From NCBI GenBank assembly GCA_003864495.1, contig ML133383.1, forward strand, positions 7,176,880-7,240,879: a DNA stretch of 64,000 nucleotides, in the 5' to 3' direction. This document shows, piece after piece, positions 14,260 to 29,200 of this stretch; position 1 is the first letter of the stretch; each line of letters begins with the position of its first letter. The position numbers and the translations under genes were made by a program. The notes under the pieces are model-generated. The model searched no databases. It was not told the DNA's origin and worked only from the letters and a program-made list of their open reading frames with translations. The DNA comes from Nemopilema nomurai (lineage: Eukaryota > Cnidaria > Scyphozoa > Rhizostomeae > Rhizostomatidae).

Positions 14260-17200
14260 ATGGAGTACATGCAGGAAAGTCAGCTGAAACAAACCCAACA
14301 CATGATGTACGAGTTTCCCTTTTATTCTTTCTATATGTTTGAAATCAAACACTATTGTTTGTTGTTGATCACCATATAGGTGTACTGTGACGACTTTATG
14401 CAAAGCTTTTTCTAGGGTTAGCACTTTTTCATCAAAACAGGCCGGAGTCGATTCCAACATTTCTTCTTTTCCCAAAACCCAGGCTTGTCGCTCCGCGAGG
14501 ATGCTATGCAAGGCAATAATAAAGTATTGTGCATTCAAATGCTCTCCAAAATTTATTGTTCGGATCATTAACCTATTGTATTTTCCTAGAGTTTTCTAGT
14601 TAATGTCGATCAATTTTCATGCAAAATGGAAGTGAAGTTCTGTCTTTATGATGATAGGCCATCTTGTTGGTTTTTTATAGATATTGTAACTTGCTATAGG
14701 GCAACTTAAGTATTATAAACCAAAACTAGAAGCATTGAAAATGGTAACATGTAAGGCATGACCAGATGCCCAATTTTGTGATTACATGGAGACTTTTGTA
14801 AGCCCCAGACTTTTTTATTACATTGTTGCACATAATTATGTTTAATTCTAACTTCATAAAGGCAGAAATGTATAAGCTCGTAACTCTTTACATGGGATAT
14901 TTCCCTGCTGCTATTATGCTTTTACCCTTCATCTATTTTATGAAATATTTTGCATGTATTGAGTATGAAAAGTTTATATTGAATGAATTTTTCAGATGCA
15001 ATGAAATCATAGCAGAGACTGGCTTATTTTTTTGCTTACCTATGCTTATGAAATTTGAAAGATTGGTCTTGAAATGTGATCTTTAAATGAAGATATTATT
15101 ATTAGTTTGATTAATTTTAAGTTAAGATCCTTTTTTGAAATTATATATAGGCTTGTATGATTGATAGCCTCCAAAAGTGATCCTTTTTAATTATTTTTCT
15201 ATTCTGCAGTTTATGCTGTGAATGTGGCTCTGCTACCATTCCAAATGCATCCAATATGTGTGTTGGGTGCATTCGCAGTAAAGTTGATATCAGCGATGGT
15301 ATCCAGAAGCAAGCAATTTTGCACTTCTGTAAAGGATGTGAAAAGTAAGTAACCATTGTTTATAGATTATATTGTCACATATCAGTATGTAATAAATTTT
15401 AATTGACGTAATGAGAAAAGTGACAAGCAATTTTGAAAAACATAGAAAGAAAGAAGCATTAGAATGATTTTAGTATTCTGTTATGGAGCTTAACTTCAGT
15501 AATAATTTCACCATTGATTAAAATTTCATATAAGATCATCTTTTAAAATCAAGACTAGATGCTCCTTCACTGAAAACTCATTACCTCCATTATTTATTAT
15601 GGTGTATTTTCCACATTTCTTCTGATTCTTAATACTTTGTTCAAAGGTACCTACAGCCTCCTTCAACTTGGGTAGCATGTGCCTTGGAATCCAGAGAACT
15701 CATGGCAATGTGTCTGAAAAGACTGAAAGGGCTTGCCAAGGTTTTGCTCTTGTTATATCATTTGAATTTGTCTTGATGAGTGTTAAGTAATCTTTTGACA
15801 AACTGACTATGTTGATCCAAGTTGATTTATGTCTTTTAGCATGGTTAATGAAGAATCTAAAACAATTCTTTAGCACTTCCATAATATCATTATACTTCAT
15901 AGTGTTTTTTAAGCTATTTGAGGATCAAGGAAATGTCAAGTTTGGTTAATTCACTGCATATTGCAATTTAAAGGGTTGTTTTTATAATTTCAGTACAAAA
16001 AGTTATACCAGATGAAATTTAGATGGGTTAATATACTAAAAAAAGCACAAATCTCTAGACAATCTTCTATGGAAATTCAGTGCCTGGTTGAAGAGAGTGT
16101 TTAATTGTTGAATTTTTGTTTACTTTTTTCATTGGCAAGTAAAGTTTCATATAGCCTTGGTATTAAGGTTTATGGGGGATGTTTCAGGTGAAGCTTATTG
16201 ATGCCTCATTTGTTTGGACTGAGCCACATTCCAAAAGAGTTAAAGTGAAGCTAACCATTCAAAAGGAAGTAAGTAGAAGCCCAAGCTATTAAGATCCTTG
16301 CAACTTATTATGTTTTGGCACAGAATCTCATCAAATATTGTATCAAATATGAATTTTGACGAAAATAGTTTGAGCATACAGCTAAATTATTTAATCCTTT
16401 GGAGTGACATATTTTGTATTGAAGTGCTGATCAAAAATACCGAAGAATGAAATTTGATACCTTGTCATTTGATCATATCAAAAGAAAGGCAGCAGTTTGA
16501 GATGCCTGCAAAAAGATCCTTTATTTGAAAAGATTATTTAAAATGAGCCTGCATAGAAGGTCATAGCATCTTAATCTGCTGTTGACCTTGGTTTTTAGTA
16601 GCATTAGCTCCTAGGTAGTGGTTTCGAAAAGTTTGACTTTCATATTAGAAATGCTCTATTATTAGCGTGGTTTAAATGCCCTTTCTTTTGAACCTTCATT
16701 TGATTTTCGTCAATATTTTCTTTACAGGTTTTGGGGTCTACCATTTTACAGCAAGTATTTGTTGTAGAATTTGTCATTCAAGGACAGATGTGTGACCTTT
16801 GTCATAGGCGAGAAGCAAAAGATTTTTGGAAAGCATTGGTTCAAGTCAGACAGAAGGTGCCAGATTAACTGCCCATTCGTTTGTTCTGAAAGTTGAATTC
16901 TGAGGCCAATAACATCTGTAGGGAGACAGGCATTTAGTGCTAAAGCTCATGATAGGATTTCTCATGTGGCTAATATTTGATTAAATACCCTCTTGCTAAA
17001 AGTGATATACTTTTTTATATACTAAACTGGACATTTATAACAATATTTTGGCCTATGCAGGTAATACTATAAATGGTATTTAAAGGCTGATAATTTCTCT
17101 TTTACAGAACTCATACATTGTATGTATATATACTTTCTTATAGGGTTAGATTTTCAGGTTTAGTTGAATTCAAATTACCTTTTGTTTCAAGGTTCCCCAT

Positions 17201-20200
17201 AAAAAGACATTTTTCTACTTGGAGCAGTTGCTTTTGAAGCATAATATACACGCAAGATCTCTCAGGGTAAAACAGTATCATGGTTAGTTAAATCTTAAAT
17301 ATTCTTGGCTTCAGTAACCTTTATCAAGTTCCCTTGTTCAAATTTGTTGGACTTATATCAAGTTATTTTTCCTTCTCTGTTGGACTTATATCTTCTCATT
17401 GATGGATCTGTGTTGACCATCAATAAATCTGTCCTTTTTTATAACTTCTTTCCGTAACAATGAACACCAGTTTGATGTATTATAATCATTTACTTATCAG
17501 TATGATGAAACTGATTCCAGTTGCTAAAATCTCTCCCTAGCGATTTTTAGTCCTAAAACTGGCCTTGAGGTTGGAGATAAACCTTGATTGGATCTGCCAC
17601 GATCCCCTGGCTCTTTTTTTAGATCGTTGGATTCCTGGTGTGTTCTTCAAGCCACAATTTAATCTTTGCATCCCTCCACTCTCTCGGTTTTAAAGCCTTG
17701 GTGATAACTCTGAGATTAGATTGGTGAAATTTCTAAGTAGGCGTTGAAACAGGAGTGCATAATGTTGCCACAATGCTTGCTTTTAAAATTGAATCGATTG
17801 TTCATCTGGTGGGAAGGGCGAAGTTCTTCTCTTCCGAGTGTGTTCGCAAAAGGCTATTGCGGAGAACTATTGAAGTCCTTGCCCACCAGTGTAGCCGAGA
17901 CGCGCGGCTGAGGTAGACATAATTTATTTGACTACACCAGCCAACAACTACCGGGATAGGAATGCTTGGAGATCGCATATTTGACCAGGTAAATCCTTTT
18001 ACAGATAGGGCTTTCTATTATTCCCCAATTAATCTCTTTTATTTGTAGATGGCCTTGACTTTTATTACGACAAGAAGGAAGAAGCCCGCAAGCTGGTTGA
18101 TTTTCTTCAGTCAGTCGTGCCTTGCAGGTGAATACTTTAATCCTTATCACCGTTCACGGAAGAGAACCAGAGGAGTTATTGTTTCTGTTTGAATGAGATC
18201 CAAAGCCACTGGGTTCACATCGAAGCCAATCAATGAAATGACAAGACACACGAACGCGGGTGTTTTTCGTGGTGTTATTGAGTGTAATTCTCTAAAAACT
18301 ACCCGTCGATGAGCCTGAAAAGAATTTACACCTTTTTTGGTTTCTTTTTCTCGTAACTTCGTTAATTGTTGATCTGGTAAAGTTAATTATAGTTGCTTTG
18401 CCAATATCATAAGTAGAGAATCGTGTTACATTTTATTAAGGCGTTTCTATTGAAATCAATGCTGTGATCGCATAAACATGAAGTCGAAATCAGTTTTGAG
18501 GGTGTATCACCAAAATGCAATTTTTTTTGTCTTTAATCTTGTTTAGTCGAGCTTTTTAAAATCTAATTTTAAAGATTCCTGAAAACAACTATGCTAATTT
18601 TTCACCAGATACAAGACTGCCCAAGAGCTAATCTCGCATGATATCCACAACAACACTTACAATTACAAACATACATTTTCTGTCGAACTTGTACCAATAT
18701 GTAAGGTAAGATATTTGTTTATAAATGCTTTTTGAAACTATGATTTTCCTTTACTAGTCTATCGCTTCTAAAATATTTTTCACCTTCATTTGATTGTGAT
18801 TTGCGTAATCTCAGAGCCTAGAAATTGCGTTGCAGTAGTTACTTTGGTATGCAGAGATATAGCACATAAAACTTGTTGCCCGGATGTTGATTAATGTTGT
18901 TGAATGATGTATCCCAAGTTATCTTAAAAACCAAATTTGAAGGATCCTTCAGGATGTGGTTCACCCGATTTGTGTACACGTGTATACGAAGCTTTTTAAA
19001 ACTGTTGGTGTTTTTAAAGGGCAAGAGGCATAGAATTATACATCATTGAAAGAGGAACATATTTAAAGTTTAGTGCAAGAATATTCTTCACATGAGTTGT
19101 GAAGGGAGAGCAAGAATATTTTTCTGCATGTATTCTATCAGCTTATTTGAATAATAAGAAGTTAAACACTATTCCAATGACTGCTGTGTGGGACAGTTTC
19201 CAATTGAAAGAGATATGAAGTTATGATCACAGCAAGCCTTATCGGAAACCAGAAACCGTTATCAGAAATGGAGTTAGAATCTGACAGGACCGATATATTT
19301 GCCATAGGATACGTTAATGTGTAATATCTGGTAGTGAAGTTGGCGTGTGCTGTCGAACTCTTTAGATTTGTCAAACAACTCCTGGTGATTATGCCAAGTC
19401 AATAAGGAAGATAAGTAAAGTTGGAGATGTGTTTTAGAGCCCCTGGTGTCAAGCACTGCGTTTGTTTTTCTGCGAGTCAGTTCGCTTGACTTCAGGGTCA
19501 CTGTGCAAAACAGTATTAACCGAGATCGATGGTTTTGTGGCTTGACAGCTGTCATTGCTGATTTGGAAATCTCTAATCTCGTCTATGTGGGCCTGTGTCT
19601 CGAATTAGTGTGTCTTTATACATCAAGGCACTAATGACTTGATGTAAATTGGAGTTCTTACTTGATGCCTGCAAAGCCAGCCTGGGCGTTTTGCTCTCTC
19701 GTGCGTCTAATTGACTTTTGTTGGCCTGCTAATCCAGTGACTCCGAGCCGGGGTTATTAAAGGCCTAAATCCTTCATCATTTTTCTTTTTACGAGGCTAT
19801 TGCCATTCATTTTATGCTTCTTCGCGAATTAATCTCTGATCACTAAATCTGTTTCTTTTATCAACCTTTACGCCGTTGCAGTTATTGGTTGTCCCTTCTC
19901 GCCATTGATCACATTAAAACACGGAGTTATATTTCAACTCTTCCAGCTTGGTTCCGGCAATATAGGCAATCCAGCTGTTTTAATGAGATACAGTTGCACA
20001 GCGTTTCTGTTATCATTTTTGTTTATGGATTGGATAGCTTAAAAACATCATTGTCACAAGCAAGAATCTAGTATGTTTCATGCCTATCTAGACAGGGTAT
20101 CCTTAAAGGAAAGTATCATTTGCTTGCAAGGCCGTTCTCTTGATCCATTCTTTATCATTCCTTCTCGTTTCAACAGTTTTGCTGTCAATCCTATGTCTCC

Positions 20201-23200
20201 CGATATGCCAGAAAGTTTGCCATGACGTCAGATCTTCTTTTTTCATAATGATCTTTGATTAAGTTGACAGCATGGACTTTTGTGGCTATGACCTATATCC
20301 ATGTCGTTGCCTCTGTGCTGATTGGCATTTTCAGCTTTTAAAATTGTCACTCGCATCTTACATATTTCTTTTTCGCTATAGCTGATACGTACCTAGGTTT
20401 GGACGTGGATTATCTCAAGCCATATCATTGACCCCCTTACGTACATATTCTTTCATTAGCGGATGGTTTCCTCCCTGGTGCAGGCTATATAAGAGAGACT
20501 GTACTACGATCATGTGGCGCAATCACTCTGTTATGTTCACTTGCAGCTTAATTTTCTTCTGGCCCTTGAGGTTTGTGCCACTGATTGTCACAGAGCTACG
20601 TTTGAGTTAATCCCTCTTGAGGTTTTTGGCTCAAAGGATTTCCCTTGAAATCAAATACACTTTCAGATTTGTTTCGATGCAGGAAAGGTATCCTTTCTTT
20701 CAGCGTGGCACTTGAATTGTGGATTATCTACTGAAACAAAGTTGGGTTGTAGGGGTTTTCGAGTTCGCCCGTGTATGAGGACCTAGAAAAAGCACTTGAT
20801 AATCAAAAGTAGCATTGCTTGTATGCTTTGAGGCTATCGCCACGTCGAGTGAGCATATCTTGAGAGATGATTTTAACTTTTCAAACCCCCTCTCTCTCTC
20901 GACGCCTTTTTGAGATATACGGGCGGCTTTGCACGTGTTATTCGTTTAGGTTTCTGGCGCCTGGCAACCTTTCTACCGTATCCAGGCTCGAAGATGATAC
21001 AAGATTGGTAGGATGAAATTGAGTTTCGCTAGTGCTTGTACTAAGCGAATGTTTGCAATCAAAGTTGTACAAAGATGCTTAGGCTGGCTTTGTAGAAAGT
21101 TCTGAGCAGAAGTTTCTTATTTAATTCGAGAGCAATACATCTCTGTAGCATGTTTTTCTTTCTTCGCACCGTAGTAGATGACGCGGCGGGCTGACATATT
21201 TCGTGACTGGACAGATATTGTGTTTTGGCTTTTTTTCCTTCGTGTCTGCTAATCACATAGAGTCGACTCTTTCTTCATTGACGAACAAGTCGGGGCTTGC
21301 AACTGTGTATAGTCCGTAAACGTATTGAGTCATTGCAGCGGATGTTTGTCATGCAAGAATCCCAAATCTTTGATTTTAAAGTTCCAAATGTAAACAGAAG
21401 GGAACATAGCCTTAGTAACGGTGTAATATTTGCCTTGCACTCCATATACCCATGGTCTATTGATCCAGTGATTTTCCGCGGAGTTTCCCTCTCTTTCTCC
21501 TATCAATTGCTATTGCATATTAGTGAAAGGGTAAAACCTATAAGTTATTGACATTATCGAAGGTTCTGTGGTAGATCTGTTCACAGTTCGCGTCTTCTGT
21601 GATATCGATGCTTCGCTTTTAGCTACAGCAGATCTTTTATGGAAAAGGAGCATTTTTTTCCATTGTCTCTCGACCATGTCCATCCAGACACAAAACTGTG
21701 TCTCGTCTTAGGCATAATACTGCGTTAGTTTTATGTCTTAGGCCTTTTCTTAGGCATAAAACTGCATATGATCAGTCTTTGACTTCGCTCACCTACATCA
21801 GCTGTTCACCCTACTTGATCTAGTTCAGATAGCTTGGTGGCCATAACGCTTATGGCTCTTACTTTTTGTTTTTCCTTTTGTTTGTTTTGTTTTAGAATTC
21901 TTTCGGTCGTCACTTTTGTAAAGTTCGTGAACTGTCACAAGTCCTTTGAATTTATCTAGTAATTTTTTGCAATCTCCATTGCCATGTTTTCCGTTGATGC
22001 AGAAAACGTTTGGACTTTTTCAGGACGATATCGTCTGCATACCGTTGAAGCTCTCAAAATCTCTTGGGAACATTGGGTAAGTGCATTGTTGAATTTCTTT
22101 AAAAATCCAAGTGTACCATACTTTTTGAAAACACTTTTTGAAGTGAAAGAAAGCTTTGTTCAGCTGTCGACGTGTGATATGATCATTGCTGAACCTTGTG
22201 CTTTCTTTCCGGGGCTTTTTGGTGGCTTTATGCGTTTAAATGGGTCTAAAGTTTCTGTTTATGAGATGCTGCATGTAATCAGCCGAATCAGAGGTACTCA
22301 GAGAAGCCGAAGAATTCAAATTGGAAAGTGATTGTCACTTTCGTTCTCTCAAGGTTCCCGGCTGGTAGAAAAGCCAGTTTGATTCAATTGCAACCATTCT
22401 TGCGTTACTTAATGTTATAGCATTTTCAACTACGGCTAATTACCTATTTACTGATTCTAAATTTTTGAAAGTGCAAGCTTTCAATGTTTCGCGAGTTTTT
22501 GGGTCACCCACAAAAAAGTACCATAGATTGCTGTTAGCCTCTTAGAATTTCATGCTTCTGCATTGCGGAAGGTTGCGATGCATGCATTGGTGTGTTTTTG
22601 TGATCTTTAGCGATGTTCAACGCCCAGTTAAACTCGGCATTCCTGCACATCTTTTCAAAGCCATTGTTAAAAAGTAATCGGAAATGCTGTTTCTGTTATT
22701 TCTTCCGAAAGTACCCAAAAAAGGCTGTGTCTTTTATAAACAGATTCGCGTGCGACATGTGAGCCTTATTTACAACTGTAATGGTGCAAATCTTCTCAAA
22801 CCTTCCGGCTTCTAAGATATCCCACCTCTATTCGGCACTGGATTCTGGAAAATCCGGTTTCAAAGTTTTGCTTGTACCGAAGAAATTAGGCGAATCAAGA
22901 AATTTGCCATCAGCGCAAGATAAATCGATAACCATTTGATTAATGCATTTGAGTATTCTGTGGATTAGACTGTTTGATGAGACCACAGAAATTACTCAAG
23001 ATAGATTTATAATATTTACTAATGTAAAGTGACAGTGGTTAATTAAAGCAGATTATGGGTTAAAACGTGTTGAATACTATGTTGATAATCCTATGAGGCT
23101 TTATCAATATTGCTTTGGGATATGAAGGTGAATTAAGTCAAGGGGATTATTTCAGCGAAGCAGTCCTTTCATGCATGCAAAGCATATTTTTGATGTGCAG

Positions 23201-26200
23201 ACCCAACACTACCCCAGGTGATGAAAAATCTCTCAAGGCCCTCCTTTGTCGCCCTGAAATGGACACAATTAAAGCGATTAGTTGTTGAGATCTGATGTAA
23301 GCCTCTATAAGAATATGGCGATTACATCTCCTAAGGAATGCCCACCAAAAAAAAAATGATGGGAAAATCAGAAGCCAAATCCTTCTAACTGCACGCTTTG
23401 CAGAGCTATAACTAGCTTTGTTATATTTTCAAGAGTTTATTTCGGTCATAAACTTTCGAGAATGGATGACAGACCGCGTAGAGTTGGAAGCTTAGCAAAA
23501 AATGGTTGTTCTTAGTCAAATATGGTATAAAATGGTATAATATGATATGATATGACAACGTTTTTCCTTTCCCTTTTTTATTATATTTTTGTTTTTCTAA
23601 TATTTTTTATATTCATTTTGTATTCTCATTATCAATATTGAAATAAACGAGGTGGCTCTTAGAGTTGCATCCAATAACGAATTATATATTAGTGTTCTGT
23701 TTCTCGACTTTGCAAACTGTCTTTTGTCTGGTTTTACCATCCACCACGAACGCCAACTCAAGCCAGTTTTGATGTTTTATTTTTAGTCAGATCTTGCTAT
23801 GCTACAAAGTAACAAATTCATTGCACTTGATCAACCCGGCCACATCCCAAGGTAAGATGTTTCTCATTTTGCTTTAGGAAATTTATTTCTGCTTTATTGG
23901 AGAATTTTGCATCATGGACGACTATTTTCAAATAGCAATTTCCACAGAATAACATTCTCTAGAACTCTCCAATGGGAACAAGCTTTTCTACTTACCCCGC
24001 TGTACGTACCAATTTTGATGCTTGTTGCTAATGCTGTTCCTCATACCCTTACTCTAATCGTGTCTTTACATAGGGTATTCATTCAGTATAATGCTGATAG
24101 ACTTCACTAAATCCGTTCTCAACAAGTCGTGAATAAGAACTTGGAACGAAGATGTAGCCACGTGAATATAATCCCGATTGCTTATAGGGGAGAGCTTAAA
24201 ACCAGGGATCTTTAATAATATTGAATCTCAGTTAAGTATTCTACAGAACTTCGCTTACTATATCTGTATCTATTTTTTTACAGTGGCTGAGGTACCTGCA
24301 AATGTATATTGGAGAAGCCCATTCAGCAGTATGTGTACTTCGAAACAGCTGACTGACTACACAGTTCTTGAATTAGACACTGACGGAGCTCGTCCTTCCA
24401 AGTTTCTTCCAAAGAGCAAGGTAATGGGGAAGTTTCGTTGCTGTACGAGGGAAGGGCGTTTACCTTAACATGACGTAATCTAACCATTGATATGTTGCAA
24501 AGTGTCTATTGAAGGTAATTCTATCTATGTTCCACTGCCCAAAAGTCCGGCTGCCCATAACTGTTTTGCAGTCCCTTGATCAGTATTAATGTTTTATTTT
24601 GCACACTGCATAACTAAGTATACAGTTTGTATTATTTTTATGTATTATTTTTGTATTATTATTATTAATTCTTGGTTTTTGATCAGTTAAGTTTTCTCTA
24701 TGTCTTACTAGCTCTTCTCGTGTCGTTTTCTTTTTCATCATACATTTCATTCATTGTAACTCACCTCTTGACTACAAGGTGTCGACAATCTCATAGCAGG
24801 AATTGACTTGTCCCGAAGGTGTCTTGTCGAGACTATCTTGTCGTGTTCAAGCGGCTCCAGTTTTCAATGCCGGATTCATTTTTATCCAATCCAAACATTT
24901 TTAAGAAAAATTGCATGCGTTGATTGATAGAAGTTTATTTGTGGAAACAAGATCTTTAGCTTGAATATTTCTTGACGAAACACTTCTCTTAACGGTGTCA
25001 CAACATTTTTAGTATTTGATTGCCGATGCCTACCTGATGCGCACAAATGAGATGGGCTCAGTCGACCAGGTCCACTGCAGGACGCATCTTGGCCATGTTC
25101 TAAATGTTGGCGATAGTGTTTTTGGGTGAGTTGCGTGTATTAATGGGTAACTACGAAACTACAAAATATATTTCAACGATTTCATACCTATGCATATGTT
25201 ATTTTGTGTTACTTTTGTTTTTATTGTTATTTTGTCATTTATGCTTTTGTTATTTATTTTATCATTAGTTTTTTTATTGATTCCCTACTGAGAAATTTTC
25301 TTGAAATCTCTCTGAAAAAGATGCTTTACAGTTTTCATTGCAATAAATGGGCAATTGGTGAAATTTATTATTAGCAGAAGTATGGAAGCTTTATTATTGA
25401 ATGTCATCTGTCAAAATATAATTTTTTGCTTTTTCTGTATTGACTGTACTGGGACTAATTTTGTCGGTTTGCATTTTACGATTTTAATACCTTCAGCCTG
25501 AGAGAGTTTTCCTGCTAGTTTAATTGCCTTTAATTAGTGAGCCTCTTGAGTTCTTTCCCAAAATACCCTGACAAGATGTAGCCGAAGATGTAGGCTTTTG
25601 ACCAAGATATGCCGTTGTGGTCACTGGCTATTACAAGGCCACCAAACCACTGCTGCTGTTTTTTCGATTTGCTGCTATTTTTAAATCAATTTTGTGCCAA
25701 AGCTTAATCCAACCATTTTGCATTCTTATGCTCCCCGCCTTTTGTGACTAGTCATTTTTGACTAGTCATCTGTATTGAGTGCTCTATCAGTCTGGTCTTC
25801 GTGAGCTGATTCATGCTTACCCAACATACATTGTCGTCTTGTTAAGAGCTCAGAGTTTTTGCGTGGCATTTGCTTACAAATTGGAAGAGATCTTTTTATG
25901 CTTTGCGGCCGCTAAGTATGACATGGCCAGCCTGCTTTCCCTGCGGAGGAGATGGGATTCCCTGAGTATTGTTGCAGTTTATTTCACCTAAGAATCCTTC
26001 TTTTATAATTCCTTTTTACAACTGTATTATTGTCAATACTGACAATTTACTGTTACCCAGCAGTGATAAACACATCGTTTGAATGGCTGTCTTTTTGAAA
26101 ATTCTAGTTTTTCCAAGTACTTCCATAATTCTTCTTTCGTAATATTTTTCGAATATATACAAGTACTTCCATAATTCCATAATTCCATAATACAAGTACT

Positions 26201-29200
26201 TCCATAATTCTTCTTTCGTAATATTTTTCGAATATACAGGAATAAGGCTCCTTTTCAATATAGTTCATTTATTTTTTCTTTAGTTGGAGTTTATTACGGC
26301 AAATATATGACTACTAAAGGAAATATCTCTTCATGAATTTATGATTTGTATGCCCAAGTTTTTCTTGTTTAAAAGTTAAGGAGTGCATTGTGGATCTTTA
26401 GCCAATACGAGGCAACGGCAACACCATGAAAGAAGCTGTTTGCGGTCTTACTTTCCTCTTTGAGCCGGCAATGGTCCTCTTTCTTTTGTGCCAGACTCCT
26501 CGAAAACTTTCCCATGGCTGCACCATCTACAGTCACCATTCTAAAGTCTCCATAAACCTTTGCACGATATCGCGTTTTGTTGCACAAGAAGCCGCCTTTG
26601 TTTGAAGGACCTCTAAGAGCTAGTAGCCTCACTTTTCAAGCAAGGCTTTTCGGCGCCTTTGTATATGCTTGGCGTTAATTTGTTTTGCGCTGATAATTTT
26701 CTCCCTAATCCTCTGTTCTTATCCTGTATTCCTGAGTGCAAACATTTCTTGCACTCTTTTTGGAAATGAGGTACTTCATCTAAGACTTTGTGTCTTGTAT
26801 GTGCTTAAGAAACTGACCGACTTCGTCCCACTCTGCGATCAGTTTTCAATAGCTATGCAACAATGTAAACAGCCGGTGTTAATTTTGAGAAGCAAGAATG
26901 GTATTTCCTCCCACGCTTGGTGCAGCCACGTTTAATTTAGAACTTTTGCTTGTGAAATCCTCCTTCTTTCGACACCCATAAAACCTAATCGGGGATTGTC
27001 AAAGCCTGGTGCATGCTCGTCTAGCTTCTGGTACCCAGGGTGGGCTTTTGCCAACATGCAGGCTTTTAGACATGCGAGTCTTTTGAAAACTATTTTACGA
27101 AACTAATACTTTTGACTTGACTGCTTGCTAAAAAACGTATGCATAATATTACTTTTGTTCTAATCGTTAAGACCTGTGATGAATTGCCTGTAAATAATCC
27201 ACATTTGTTTGATTTTTCTTTTAAGCATAATGCTGCTGTCTTCGAGACCATGAAATTATTTTCCTTTCATAACGGATGTTTTCAATGTTATCTATGCTTC
27301 CCAGCCACACAATATTCTTTATTAAAATTTTATCAGTGTAATGAATTGGCAATGAGAGTTCCCAGTTGACTGTTTTAATACTTTTGCAAAGGGCGCCTAT
27401 ATAAATACCTAAATCTTATCTTTATTCCGTTAGCAAATCAGAATTGTACCTTTAGAGTGAGTGTTATTCTATGTAGGACATTAAAGACCTATCAAGTGGC
27501 TTTATTAGACCCATTAAAGATTTCACCATAATGAGTTTCTCACTTCTGTTTGCGTTACGGATTTATCCTGTTACTTCTCTCTCTGTCAAGTTCTCCCTCG
27601 CAACCAGCATAAGCCAAGTATCTATGCTTACGCTGAACATTTCCCAACCGCTTTTCAAATTTTAATGTTTGGTCGTCACATTGGCTCAAAATATGATAAT
27701 AATTTTCAGTTACTGTCTTGTTTTTGACAAGATGAACGGAATCCTGTTGAATTGCTGCAAAACATTCAATTAATATTGGTGTTGGGTCTTTTGGAGCCTA
27801 GACCCTGCTTTCTACAGCCTTGTAATCGTTGTCAAATCGTATAGTTATTTGACGTTGTCGAAGTGTATGTTTATATGACTTCAAGTTTTCATTACTACTT
27901 AGGTTCAACTGACAGTGACTTGGGAATCAATTTTTAAAACATCTTTGTCTACATGCTTTGTTGCCAAGATAGTATCGAGAGTGGCGAGAGTCTTCTCTCA
28001 GTTTGAGAATTTCTTGCAGAACTATGCACTCTGTTCAGTCGTGTTTTGCACTGAGCTCGATCGAAGTGCATTGCGAAAGCGAAAAGCATTAAAGCAAGTT
28101 CAAATACGGGCGTACCGCGCGGCAGAATAGAGGCCAATCTGGCGCTAAATGGAGCAAAGTGGATTTGTGCTGTTGTGCGTTTGTGTACCACTCTTTGTTT
28201 GGGGGCTTACTCCTGTTTGATTACTTTCTACGCTGTCTGGCCCTTAAAAATGCGCATGTGAATTATTTGCGGTGCTAGAATTACGTCCAGCTTAAGGGAT
28301 TACGTTTTTATCGGGGTTTTAGATGGGTGACACGGTGATTACAAGCCATTTCTGCGACATGTTATCTGAAAGTTACTTCTAATCGAAGATAAATGCTCGA
28401 TTAACGCTGAAAATTTTAGCCAAGACGTAAATTTTGTTTTAATACCTTTAAGGGAGTAATAGTCACAATCTGTCTTTTCATTCCCTTAAAGTCCTTTATT
28501 AGACCATTATGTCTTCTCTATGAATCAGATGAATTAGATATTGGTGATTCACTAGACGCCGATAATCGACTGTACCAAACCTTTTGATTCCAATTTTTAC
28601 ATGGCGCTCTGTTTCCCTAATCATCATATCAATTAAATGGTGCTGACGTTACTATCCTTTGTTTATTCATGTCTTTATGAAAAGAGCCTTAGTTTCCAAT
28701 GCTACTGGTCTTTTGTCCAAAGTGCATTGCTATAACGACTCACCGTTCTTCCGATTTGGCCAAAGGCCTCTTTGATCCGCCTGAAGATTCTTTCTGTTGT
28801 TGCCATCGCTCTGAAAGGAGGCTGCTAGTTCTAAACAGAGGCTACATGTCAAGTTATTTTTCTAAATTTTTCAGAAGTTTTCTGAAAAGTTTGATTATGC
28901 AGAAGTTTGATTGTACAAAAGGCTTTTTATGTTTGTCTGTTTCTATCTTAATTTATTTTCTGGAATTTGAAGAGATAGCCAGTTTTTGTTTTGGGCCACC
29001 CCCGAGCCTTATACAATTTTCAGTTTGACCCAAATTTGACAGGCTCCTTGAATGTTATTACGCAAAAAGAACTAGTTGGAAATCTTTGCAAGCCTTTAAT
29101 TGAACAATGCTACCATTGAAGGTCTCCATACATAGGCTATCTTCTCGTCGTAGATAAAACTGTAAAATGATTAGAGAAACTATTAAGAAAACATCTAATC

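Noticed and set aside
26369..26632. 87-codon minus-strand open frame in NMD3 intron 12
   Set aside because: It begins with GTG and not ATG, lacks splice sites that would make it an exon, and shows no family.
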